Assembly (NCBI GenBank): GCA_964444825.1
Contig: CAYUIS010000001.1
Coordinates: 1 to 64,000, forward strand
Reading direction: 5' to 3'
Length of the DNA stretch: 64,000 nt
Source of the DNA: CAYUIS01 sp964444825
GTDB taxonomy: Bacteria > Chloroflexota > Anaerolineae > B4-G1
Below the pieces are notes generated by a model. That model ran no database searches. It saw nothing but the letters and a program-made list of their open reading frames with translations, and had not been told where the DNA came from. Below, in pieces: positions 26,404 to 33,326 of the stretch. A program made the translations under genes and the position numbers. Each line of letters begins with the position of its first letter. Positions within the stretch are counted from its first letter, which is position 1.

Positions 26404-26422
26404 AGCGCCCTCCCGGGGCGGC

Positions 26423-26451
26423 ACTATACCACAAACAAACGTTGTTGCCAA
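26423..26451 (-). promoter_or_regulatory. Promoter of the acetyltransferase gene
   Basis: On the minus strand, TTGGCA (26446-26451) and TATAGT (26423-26428) are 17 bp apart, about 20 nt upstream of the acetyltransferase ATG. A very similar element with the same boxes and flanks is found at 31467-31495. Confidence 0.7.
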
Positions 26452-26459
26452 TTCTCCGA

Positions 26460-27224
26460 CTATTGGATGGCTTCCAATGCCTGTACAACGTGTTCGCCGC
26501 GGCTTAGGGCATTGGAAGAGAGATCACGGCGGGTCCAAAACTCGCCTAGATTAAAGGTGCCACCACCACCGGCGCAAAATTCTACCAACGATTGAAAGCA
26601 TTGCTGTCCGTCCGCAATCGCTATCTGGTATTCATTCCAAATTGGGACCAGATCGGGAACCTGGGCAGGCGCCATGCTGGAAGGAACGTGAATGCTGTGT
26701 TCGAATACTGTGCCGCACTGGATCGTCTCTCCTCCCGCCAGCCGGTCGAACCAGACCTTGACTGCCAGGAGATCCTCCCGGGTTTGGCGGGCGTCGGTCA
26801 GAAAGACAGCCACGACGTCAGACGAGGGAGGCGCGGCGGGAGGGGCCGTAGCGGGAGGGGCAGTGGGAGGTATTTCCGTCGCCGGTTGAGGTGGTGCGGG
26901 GGCGGTTGGTGTGTTGGATGGTTGGGTGGTGGGCGTCGCGGTAGCGGTTGGTGTGTTGGTTGGTGTGGCGGTGGGTGTGGATGTGGGTGTGTCGGTAGGA
27001 AGGGGGGTGGGAGTAGAAGTTGGCGTTGGTGTTGGAGTGACAGTCGGCGTTGGAGTGGCGCTCGGTGTGAGCGTGGGAGTAGGAGCCTCTGCCGTTTGAG
27101 TTGCAAAGGCGTCTGCGGCTGACCGGGTTGCCTGAGCATCTAGCTCGGCCTGAGAGGGACCGCAAGCAACCAAGACGGCACTTGCCAACAAACATACCAA
27201 ACTGGAGCGGGTCTTTCTATTCAT
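26460..27224 (-). CDS. Lipoprotein with long Thr/Pro-rich linker
   Basis: The 254-residue protein has a lipobox signal (SAVLVACG, lipid Cys at about 21), an Ala-rich stretch, then about 80 residues of PTPT-type low-complexity linker, and a C-terminal domain of about 110 residues (from SSDVVAVFLTD) with three cysteines (in ETIQCGTV, GQQCFQS and EFCAGG). The linker probably spans the cell envelope to display the C-terminal domain. That domain is not recognised. AGGAGG precedes the ATG. Confidence 0.75.
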   Translation of the reverse strand: MNRKTRSSLVCLLASAVLVACGPSQAELDAQATRSAADAFATQTAEAPTPTLTPSATPTPTVTPTPTPTSTPTPLPTDTPTSTPTATPTNTPTATATPTTQPSNTPTAPAPPQPATEIPPTAPPATAPPAAPPSSDVVAVFLTDARQTREDLLAVKVWFDRLAGGETIQCGTVFEHSIHVPSSMAPAQVPDLVPIWNEYQIAIADGQQCFQSLVEFCAGGGGTFNLGEFWTRRDLSSNALSRGEHVVQALEAIQ

Positions 27225-27299
27225 TTGCAGAACCTCCTAACTTGTTCCCCAGAGGGGGCGGCGAATTCAGATTGGCGTGATGAGTCTTTATCCAATTAA

Positions 27300-27434
27300 C
27301 AAAACAACCGACCCCCGCCGGTGAATGCTATCAGCGCAGGGATCGGCTGCCAGTCTTTTCACCCTCCTCAATGAGTCTATGGCTGCGGTGAGGGCTGCGA
27401 TAGTGCTACCTCTGATTCACGCGACCACAGTATA
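27300..27434 (-). ncRNA. Candidate small RNA or leader RNA with its own terminator
   Basis: On the minus strand a TATACT -10 box (27429-27434, weak -35) is followed by about 120 nt that end in a terminator: 11-bp stem (27336-27346 with 27308-27318, two G-U pairs) and a U-rich tail TTGTTTTGTT. Within the RNA, GTGAAT near the 5' end can pair with ATTCAC in the terminator loop, and CTATC with GATAG, so two exclusive folds are possible. This could be an independent small RNA, an attenuator of the lipoprotein gene, or simply the 3' end of the polyprenyl synthase transcript. No known RNA family is recognised. Confidence 0.35.
27308..27346 (-). terminator. Rho-independent terminator, minus strand
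   Basis: An 11-bp stem with two G-U pairs (27336-27346 and 27308-27318), a 17-nt loop and a U-rich tail on the minus strand. It stops either the candidate small RNA or read-through from the polyprenyl synthase gene. Confidence 0.6.
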
Positions 27435-27473
27435 GCACAAATCGGCGCGTAAATCCATAGTTTTGTGTCCGGG

Positions 27474-27508
27474 TTTTGACAATTCCTCAGAATGACGGGT
27501 TGTCAAAA
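27474..27508. repeat. TTTTGACAA inverted repeat
   Basis: Arms TTTTGACAA (27474-27482) and TTGTCAAAA (27500-27508) with a 17-nt centre, in the 371-bp gap between the lipoprotein and polyprenyl synthase genes. Confidence 0.6.
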
Positions 27509-27532
27509 TCAACTTGACCAGCCCGGCTCCTG

Positions 27533-27565
27533 AGATTGGTCCAATCTTTAAGATTGGACCAATCT
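27533..27565. repeat. Nested GATTGG/CCAATC palindrome
   Basis: Perfect 16-bp arms (27533-27548 and 27550-27565) around a single T. Each arm is itself a palindrome, GATTGG-T-CCAATC and GATTGG-A-CCAATC, so the element holds four half-sites. It lies 30 bp beyond the polyprenyl synthase stop. It is either a small mobile palindrome or a double operator. Confidence 0.8.
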
Positions 27566-27595
27566 GGTCGGCAAAAAGTTGCTGGGAGTAGTGAG

Positions 27596-28582
27596 TCAGT
27601 GGCTTCTGTGCATCACGTACTCGGCGATGGTGTGTAGCATATGCCGGGCGGGGTTGTCGGGAAGGGAGGCTAATGCCTCTTGGCACGTTCTGACATAGGC
27701 CTGCGCGTCGGCCAGCGAGGCCTCGATAGCGCCGGAAGCACAGACCGCATCTATCGCCGCTTGTACGTGTTCCTCATCCCGCAGGCCCGACAGCACAGCG
27801 TTTACGCAGCCGTCGCTCCTGACCCTCTCCAGGTAATACAGGGTTGGCAGGGTGATCAGGCCCTGACGGAGGTCGCTCCCAGCCGGTTTGCCCAACTGGG
27901 CCTCGTCGCCGACAAAATCGAGCACGTCGTCCACGACCTGAAATGCCATACCCAGCTCCCGACCGAAAAGACGCAAGGCGGCGATTTGGGACTCGTCCGC
28001 TCCGGCGAGAATTGCCGCCATCTCTGTCGAGGCGGCAAAGAGGGAGGCGGTTTTGGCCCCGATGGCACAGGTGTAGGTCTCCCAGTCAGGACGCTGTCTC
28101 TGGCTGGCGACCATCTGCCGGATCTCGCCGGCGCACATTGTGCGCAGGACGGCAGCAAAGACCTTGAACAAACGAGGGTCCTCCAGTTCCGCGACGAGCG
28201 ACGTGGACTGGCCCAGAAGATAGTCTCCGGCCAGTATGGCCGCCCCAGCTGGCCACTGCATGTGTAGCGTCTCTCGGCCGCGGCGTATAGAGGCCCCATC
28301 CACGACGTCGTCGTGGATGAGAGTGGCGGTATGCAACATGTGCACCGCCACCGCCAAACTGTAGAAGGGTTCGAGTCCCGAGTCAAACATCCGTCCCACG
28401 AGGAGCACCAGCGCTGGCCGCAGTTGCTTGCCGCCGCCCAGTGATCGGCGCAACATTGAGCTCAGTGGCTCGTCGACCTGCGCGACTATCTCGTGCACTA
28501 TGTCTCTCATCCGTTCCATTTGGGGATGGATGAATTCCAAAAGGGGGATAACACTCACGGAATCCTCAACTACGTTGTTCAT
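27596..28582 (-). CDS. Polyprenyl diphosphate synthase
   Basis: The 328-residue enzyme has the two Asp-rich motifs of trans-isoprenyl diphosphate synthases: LIHDDVVDGASIRRG and QVVDDVLDFVGD, plus GGKQLRPALVLL near the N-terminus. It condenses isopentenyl units into a long chain, most likely the menaquinone tail given menA and menG nearby. The product length cannot be read safely from sequence. It follows the radical SAM gene by 24 bp and is probably in its operon. Confidence 0.92.
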   Translation of the reverse strand: MNNVVEDSVSVIPLLEFIHPQMERMRDIVHEIVAQVDEPLSSMLRRSLGGGKQLRPALVLLVGRMFDSGLEPFYSLAVAVHMLHTATLIHDDVVDGASIRRGRETLHMQWPAGAAILAGDYLLGQSTSLVAELEDPRLFKVFAAVLRTMCAGEIRQMVASQRQRPDWETYTCAIGAKTASLFAASTEMAAILAGADESQIAALRLFGRELGMAFQVVDDVLDFVGDEAQLGKPAGSDLRQGLITLPTLYYLERVRSDGCVNAVLSGLRDEEHVQAAIDAVCASGAIEASLADAQAYVRTCQEALASLPDNPARHMLHTIAEYVMHRSH

Positions 28583-28606
28583 CCTTCTGTCCTTCTCCTT
28601 CTGTCG

Positions 28607-29845
28607 CTAGGCTGGGTGGATGAAGCAGGAGGGGTCCTCGGCCAGGTGGTCCCCGGTGATGGCCCAAGATCGTCCCCGGCAGCCACCGCACAAACGCCGG
28701 TATTCGCACTCGCCGCAGCGTCCCTGCAATCGATTCTCCCGCTCTCGCAGGTCCCGAAAGATCGGAGACGTTTCCCAGATGGTGGTGAAGGGGGTCTCGC
28801 GCACATTGCCGCAGTCCACCTCGATAAAGGGGCAGGGCCACACCTCTCCGTTGGGCTTGATGTATACAAACCCTCTCCCCGCCGAGCAGCCGTGGAAGAC
28901 CGTTTCCGCCAGCCGCAGAAGCGGCCCGTTGTGGATGCCGGCTCGCTGGAGGAGGAATGGCCAGTACTGCGGCCCCGCCACCGGTTCCATCACCGCCGTG
29001 ATGTGACTCTGGGCGTCGGCCATAAAGCGGATCAGCCGTTCGTTAGCGCTCAGATCCAGGGCGGCGTCCTCGATTCCCTGCCCTCGACCCACGGGCACCA
29101 GTTGGTACATGATGAGGATCGCTGTCCCCAGGTCCTCCACCAGCTCCATCATCGCTTCCAACTGGTCGATATTGTACTCCATAGCTGTGATGTTTATGTG
29201 GAGTGGAATGCCGGCCCGTCGCAGGGCGTATATCCCTTCCAGAGCGGCGTCGAAAGCACCAGGCTGGCCCCGTACAAAGTCGTGGGTCTCTGCATCCAAG
29301 CCGTCCAGGCTCACCGCGCCGATCACCACGCCGTAGCGGCGTAGCTTTCGTGCCACCGCGTCGTCGATCAGGGTGGCGTTGGTGGCGAGCGTGTTGGAAA
29401 AGCCCAGCGCCTGCGAGTAGGCCAGCAGCTCAAAGAGATCGTCGCGCACCAACGGCTCGCCGCCGGTATAGGCCATCATACGGAACTCGCCCACCTCGGC
29501 CAGTTGATCTATGAGGCGCTTGGCCTCCTCGGTGTTCAGTTCATCGGCCGCCGGTTTGCCACCGGACGCGTGGCAGTGGATGCAGTGCAGGTTACATCCC
29601 GCCGTCATCTCCCACACCGGGTGGGCAGGAAAGCCAATACAGCCCATACCTCGCGATCCCGCGGCCCCAGGAATACACTTGAAGCCATAGTTGGCGACCC
29701 AGCGCGGCAACTGTCTCCATCGTGCCAGCGCGCCGATATAGAGCGCGCTCCCCATCTGCCGCAGGAGCAGGCTCGGGGGCCACCAATAGGGGCGTACCTT
29801 GCGTTCGGGGCGTTCTCCCCAGGTATCTATCCAGTTTTCCATCAT
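28607..29845 (-). CDS. Radical SAM/SPASM protein, AhbD/NirJ-like
   Basis: The 412-residue protein has the radical SAM cluster motif CNLHCIHC (CxxxCxxC), the SAM-binding TGGEP box and a C-terminal SPASM region with CSAGRGFVYIKPNGEVWPCP and CGECEYRRLCGGCRGR, ending in GDHLAEDPSCFIHP. That ending resembles the haem-synthesis radical SAM proteins AhbD and NirJ. No other alternative-haem genes are in the window. It lies between a polyprenyl synthase and a UbiA prenyltransferase (1-bp gap), so it may instead modify a quinone or a prenylated cofactor. The family is sure; the substrate is not. Confidence 0.85.
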   Translation of the reverse strand: MMENWIDTWGERPERKVRPYWWPPSLLLRQMGSALYIGALARWRQLPRWVANYGFKCIPGAAGSRGMGCIGFPAHPVWEMTAGCNLHCIHCHASGGKPAADELNTEEAKRLIDQLAEVGEFRMMAYTGGEPLVRDDLFELLAYSQALGFSNTLATNATLIDDAVARKLRRYGVVIGAVSLDGLDAETHDFVRGQPGAFDAALEGIYALRRAGIPLHINITAMEYNIDQLEAMMELVEDLGTAILIMYQLVPVGRGQGIEDAALDLSANERLIRFMADAQSHITAVMEPVAGPQYWPFLLQRAGIHNGPLLRLAETVFHGCSAGRGFVYIKPNGEVWPCPFIEVDCGNVRETPFTTIWETSPIFRDLRERENRLQGRCGECEYRRLCGGCRGRSWAITGDHLAEDPSCFIHPA

Positions 29846-29846
29846 C

Positions 29847-30767
29847 TCAGCTCACAAAAGCGAACACATAGGCCGCCGTCGTGCCCAGGTTGACCACCAG
29901 ATTGGCGGCACAGAGCCGTTCCAGCGTATTCCGGTCCCGCCAGCCTCCCCGCATCATCAGCACGACCAGGGCTAGAGAGACGATCAGGACGGGCAGGTAG
30001 ACCCACAGAGCCCGGGCCGGTACGCCGCGGCTCAGGGAGAGCAGCATCGCCACCCAACTGCCCAGGCTGACAAAGCCATAAACCAGGGCTGCCCGTTCCC
30101 TTCCCAGACGCACCACCATGTTGGTTTTCCCTGTCGCCGAATCGGCGGGGTAATCCGGATACTCGTTGAGCAGGATGACGTTAAAGATGGTAAAGCCGAT
30201 GGGGACCGCCAGCCAGTGGACCAGCGGCGCGATGGCGCCTGTCTGTAAGTAGTATCCCACAGCTACCGGCAGCCAGCCGTAGCATAAGGCGATCCACAGC
30301 TCGCCCACGCCGGTGCTCACCCAGCGCACCGGCCGGGTCGAGTAAAAGAACCCACCCAACAACCCCAGGACGGCAAAGACGACGGTCCAGGGTCCTGTGT
30401 GGTAAACAAGCTGGAGGATCAATGCCACCCCAATGGCCAACGCCAGGCAGGCGACGGAGGCCCACAGCGGGGCCCGGCGGGGCACCAGACCACTCTGCAG
30501 CACGCCAGAGCCGCCGGCAAAGCTGCTGCGTCCCAGGCGACCCGAGATGGCGTCTTCGTCATAGTCCCAGTATTCCCCGGCGTAGTAGGTGGCCAGCATC
30601 ACGAACACGACGCCCAGCGTACCCCAGATGCAGACGTCCCAACGGAACGCGCCGCCCAGTCGCCACGCCAGCACGCCCCCCAGGATGAAGGGCAACACGC
30701 CCACGGAGTGGAAAGGCGCCCGGGAAAGGGCCAGCCAGGCCGACAACTTTTCACTCGTCTTTGACAC
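29847..30767 (-). CDS. Second UbiA-family prenyltransferase
   Basis: The 306-residue membrane protein has the first UbiA motif region shifted to ATYYAGEYWDYDEDA and the second as LNEYPDYPADSATGKTN, then a MenA-like MVVRLGRERAALVYG. It is a paralogue of menA at 24937-25884 but is clearly diverged. The acceptor is unknown; the adjacent radical SAM gene suggests a shared pathway. Confidence 0.87.
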   Translation of the reverse strand: MSKTSEKLSAWLALSRAPFHSVGVLPFILGGVLAWRLGGAFRWDVCIWGTLGVVFVMLATYYAGEYWDYDEDAISGRLGRSSFAGGSGVLQSGLVPRRAPLWASVACLALAIGVALILQLVYHTGPWTVVFAVLGLLGGFFYSTRPVRWVSTGVGELWIALCYGWLPVAVGYYLQTGAIAPLVHWLAVPIGFTIFNVILLNEYPDYPADSATGKTNMVVRLGRERAALVYGFVSLGSWVAMLLSLSRGVPARALWVYLPVLIVSLALVVLMMRGGWRDRNTLERLCAANLVVNLGTTAAYVFAFVS

Positions 30768-30873
30768 GGTATCCCTCCTCGGAAGCCATCAGGTGGCAGA
30801 CTGGCAGAGTCTAGTGGGGCCGTGGATTCGACACGGTGGCTTTGTCTATGTATACGTAGAAAGCGCCGATGTG

Positions 30874-30901
30874 TTGTATCTCCTGTCGTTTCTGGTAAAA
30901 T
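30874..30901 (+). promoter_or_regulatory. Proposed promoter of small membrane protein gene
   Basis: TTGTAT at 30874-30879 and TAAAAT at 30896-30901 are 16 bp apart, about 50 nt upstream of the ATG at 30953. Confidence 0.5.
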
Positions 30902-30952
30902 GGAATTTACACACATTCCCTGTGGAACCATCAATTGCTCGGAGTGGTTACG

Positions 30953-31333
30953 ATGAAGACGCTTGACAGACAATGGAAAGAGCTTGTGATGGAAATCACC
31001 GCTTTTTCCCTGGTGATCGTTTTTGTCTCCTTGCTGTGGAGAAACAACCTGTTGCTCTTTTTCATTATGCTGATCGAGTGCTCGGTGGCGCTCTATCTGT
31101 GGCACGATCGACTGGAACTGTGTTTCTTTTTTATCATCGCTGTGTTGGGATCCCTGGCCGAGGCCGTGTTCGTCCATTTTGGCGTGTGGCAATATGCCAA
31201 TCCTAGCTTCCTGGGTATGCCAGGGTGGTTCCCCCTGGCTTTTGGGACGACCGGTCTGATCGGGGCGCGATTGGCGCGCACCTTGACCGCGATATGGGAT
31301 AGCACAAGCCCCTCGCCTGCTTCTGAAGGGTGA
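30953..31333 (+). CDS. Small integral membrane protein of unknown function
   Basis: The protein of 126 residues has about four hydrophobic segments and ends with a conserved-looking WFPLAFGTTGLIGARLARTL. It is not recognised. It is a lone plus-strand gene divergent from the UbiA gene. The ATG at 30953 is favoured over an upstream in-frame start at 30935 because the latter leaves a poor ribosome site. Confidence 0.5.
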   Translation: MKTLDRQWKELVMEITAFSLVIVFVSLLWRNNLLLFFIMLIECSVALYLWHDRLELCFFFIIAVLGSLAEAVFVHFGVWQYANPSFLGMPGWFPLAFGTTGLIGARLARTLTAIWDSTSPSPASEG

Positions 31334-31466
31334 GCTGGCTTGTTGCGCCAGGTCGGGTTCCTCGGCCCCTTTTCGGTCAGTTCAGGCGCACAGGGATCAC
31401 TCGTGTACAGTCTCGGCCCCTCCACCGGGCACCGATCTGGTGGTGGGTGACGCCTCATTGGGCGGC

Positions 31467-31495
31467 ACTATACCACAAGGACGACGGGTTGCCAA
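31467..31495 (-). promoter_or_regulatory. Orphan promoter-like element, copy of the acetyltransferase promoter
   Basis: TTGGCA (31490-31495), 17-bp spacer and TATAGT (31467-31472) on the minus strand, with the same flanking ATTGGCAAC and TTGTGGTATAGTGCCGCCC as at 26423-26451. It points away from fadD into a 130-bp region with no minus-strand gene. It may be a displaced promoter or drive a small RNA. Otherwise the 250-bp gap 31334-31583 holds only the fadD promoter. Confidence 0.5.
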
Positions 31496-31534
31496 TACAT
31501 CGTGTTCCCGTTTCCCGGCGTTTTTCTCCTTCAC

Positions 31535-31564
31535 TTGACAGGCAAGGCAGGTTGATAGTATAAA
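31535..31564 (+). promoter_or_regulatory. Promoter of acyl-CoA synthetase gene
   Basis: TTGACA at 31535-31540 and TATAAA at 31559-31564 with an 18-bp spacer. The start of transcription would be near 31571, so the leader is only the ribosome site AGGGGAGG and a few bases. Confidence 0.7.
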
Positions 31565-31583
31565 TGGCAAGGGGAGGTGTGCT

Positions 31584-33284
31584 ATGACCAAGGAAAAGCC
31601 CTGGCTGAGGTTCTACGAATCCCACGTTCCGGAACACATCAATTACCCCAATATGACTTTGCCGGTAGCTCTGGAGCAGACGGCGCTCAGGCATCCAGAT
31701 CAGCCGGCGATGGCCTTTAAAGGCAATTGGTTCTCCTACCAGGCATTTGACCAGGCTGTCGACCGCTTCACCACCGCATTACAGGGATTGGGCGTCGATA
31801 GAGGCGACCGGGTGGCCGTTCATCTGCCCAATTGCCCCCAGTTCCCCGTCGCTTACTATGCTGTCCTGCGGGCCGGCGGCGTGGTTGTGCCCTGCAATCC
31901 CATCTATACCGCTCGGGAGATGAAACACCAGCTCGTCGACTCTGGTACGGAGGTCATTGTCACGCTCAGTGCGATGTATCCGATCATCAAGCAGATCCGA
32001 TCCGAGACCCAACTACGGCACGTCATCGTTGCCAAGATCAAGACCTACTTTCCGCGATTCCTCAAGTTGCTTTTTACGCTGCTTGTGGAAAAGAGAACGG
32101 GCCACCGGGTGGAGATCTCGGGCGACGCGGACACCTCCTGGTTTATGGATCAGCTTGTTGCAGCGAGGTCGGTGCCCCGACGGGTGCCGGTCGCCTGGGA
32201 CGACACCGCGGTGTTGATGTATACGGGCGGCACCACCGGCGTCTCCAAAGGGGCGCAGCTCACGCACAAGAATATCCTGGTCAATGCGTGTCAGACCAAC
32301 GTCTGGGTCAACGCGGGTCAAGCAGATGAAAGCACGCTGACGACACTGCCCTTGTTCCACAGCTATGGCATGACGATGTGTATGAACGCGAGTGTTCTGT
32401 CGGGCGGTACCATGATCTTGATCCCCGATCCTCGGGATACGGATGACATTCTGAAGAGCATCGACAAGTACCACCCTGCCTACTATCCTGGCGTGCCGGC
32501 GATGTACGTCGCCATCAACAACCATCCCCGGGCGAGCAGGTATGATCTTGGCTCTATCAAGGCCTGTTGTAGCGGCGCTGCTCCGCTACCGATGGAAGTG
32601 CAACAGCGCTTTCAGGAGCTGACCGGCGGCCGGCTGGTGGAGGGATACGGCCTCAGCGAGGCATCCCCCGTGACCCACGGGAATCCTACCTACGGGGAGA
32701 GCCGCATCGGCACGATTGGTATACCCTGGCCCGATACCGAGGTCAAGATCGTGGACGCTGACACAGGTGAGATGGAGGTGGGGGTGGGTGAGGTAGGCGA
32801 GCTATGTATCCGCGGTCCCCAGGTTATGAAGGGCTACTGGAATATGCCGACCGAGACGGCCAATGCCCTGCGGGTTCATCTGACGGGCGGCGATCCCTGG
32901 CTCCACACCGGCGACCTGGCCCGAATGGACCAGGATGGCTACTTTCAGATCGTGGACCGCAAGAAGGACATGATCCTGGGTGCGGGCGGATACAACATCT
33001 ATCCTCGGGAGATCGAGGACGTGCTGTACGAGCATCCCAAGGTCCTGGAGGCTGCCGCCGCCGGTGTCCCGGTCCCGGGCAAGGGCGAGCGGGTCAAGGT
33101 GTACATCGTGCTCAAACCGGGCCAGACGGCGACGGAAGAAGAGATTATCGAGTTCTGCCGGGAGAACCTGGCCCCCTACAAGGTGCCACGGTTTGTCGAG
33201 TTTCGCGACGATCTGCCCAAGACCCTGGTGGGCAAGATCCTGCGCCGCGCGTTGGTGGAAGAGGAGGCAGAACGTACAAGGTAA
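31584..33284 (+). CDS. fadD: Long-chain acyl-CoA synthetase (AMP-forming)
   Basis: The 566-residue protein is an ANL-superfamily ligase with the P-loop YTGGTTGVSKGA, the GYGLSEASPV motif, LHTGDLARMDQDGYF and the C-terminal catalytic Lys region ending PKTLVGKILRRAL. It activates fatty acids with ATP and CoA for beta-oxidation, in keeping with the dehydrogenase/hydratase and thiolase genes downstream. It has its own promoter and an AGGGGAGG ribosome site. Chain length preference is unknown. Confidence 0.94.
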   Translation: MTKEKPWLRFYESHVPEHINYPNMTLPVALEQTALRHPDQPAMAFKGNWFSYQAFDQAVDRFTTALQGLGVDRGDRVAVHLPNCPQFPVAYYAVLRAGGVVVPCNPIYTAREMKHQLVDSGTEVIVTLSAMYPIIKQIRSETQLRHVIVAKIKTYFPRFLKLLFTLLVEKRTGHRVEISGDADTSWFMDQLVAARSVPRRVPVAWDDTAVLMYTGGTTGVSKGAQLTHKNILVNACQTNVWVNAGQADESTLTTLPLFHSYGMTMCMNASVLSGGTMILIPDPRDTDDILKSIDKYHPAYYPGVPAMYVAINNHPRASRYDLGSIKACCSGAAPLPMEVQQRFQELTGGRLVEGYGLSEASPVTHGNPTYGESRIGTIGIPWPDTEVKIVDADTGEMEVGVGEVGELCIRGPQVMKGYWNMPTETANALRVHLTGGDPWLHTGDLARMDQDGYFQIVDRKKDMILGAGGYNIYPREIEDVLYEHPKVLEAAAAGVPVPGKGERVKVYIVLKPGQTATEEEIIEFCRENLAPYKVPRFVEFRDDLPKTLVGKILRRALVEEEAERTR

Positions 33285-33312
33285 GCACATAATTACAAGG
33301 TAAGCACATAAT
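33275..33312 (+). repeat. Perfect 19-bp tandem duplication at fadD 3' end
   Basis: TACAAGGTAAGCACATAAT occurs twice without a gap (33275-33293 and 33294-33312). The first copy contains the last codons and stop of the synthetase gene; the second lies just before the AAGGAGG site of the next gene. It looks like a recent slippage or repair duplication. Confidence 0.9.
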
Positions 33313-33326
33313 AAGGAGGACCTGCT

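Noticed and set aside
26592..27122. Gly/Arg-rich plus-strand frame
   Set aside because: It is the reverse of the Thr/Pro-rich linker of the minus-strand lipoprotein; low-complexity shadow.
28367..28379. GGGTTCGAGTCCC, resembling a tRNA T-arm
   Set aside because: It lies inside the polyprenyl synthase gene and no acceptor, D or anticodon stem can be built around it.
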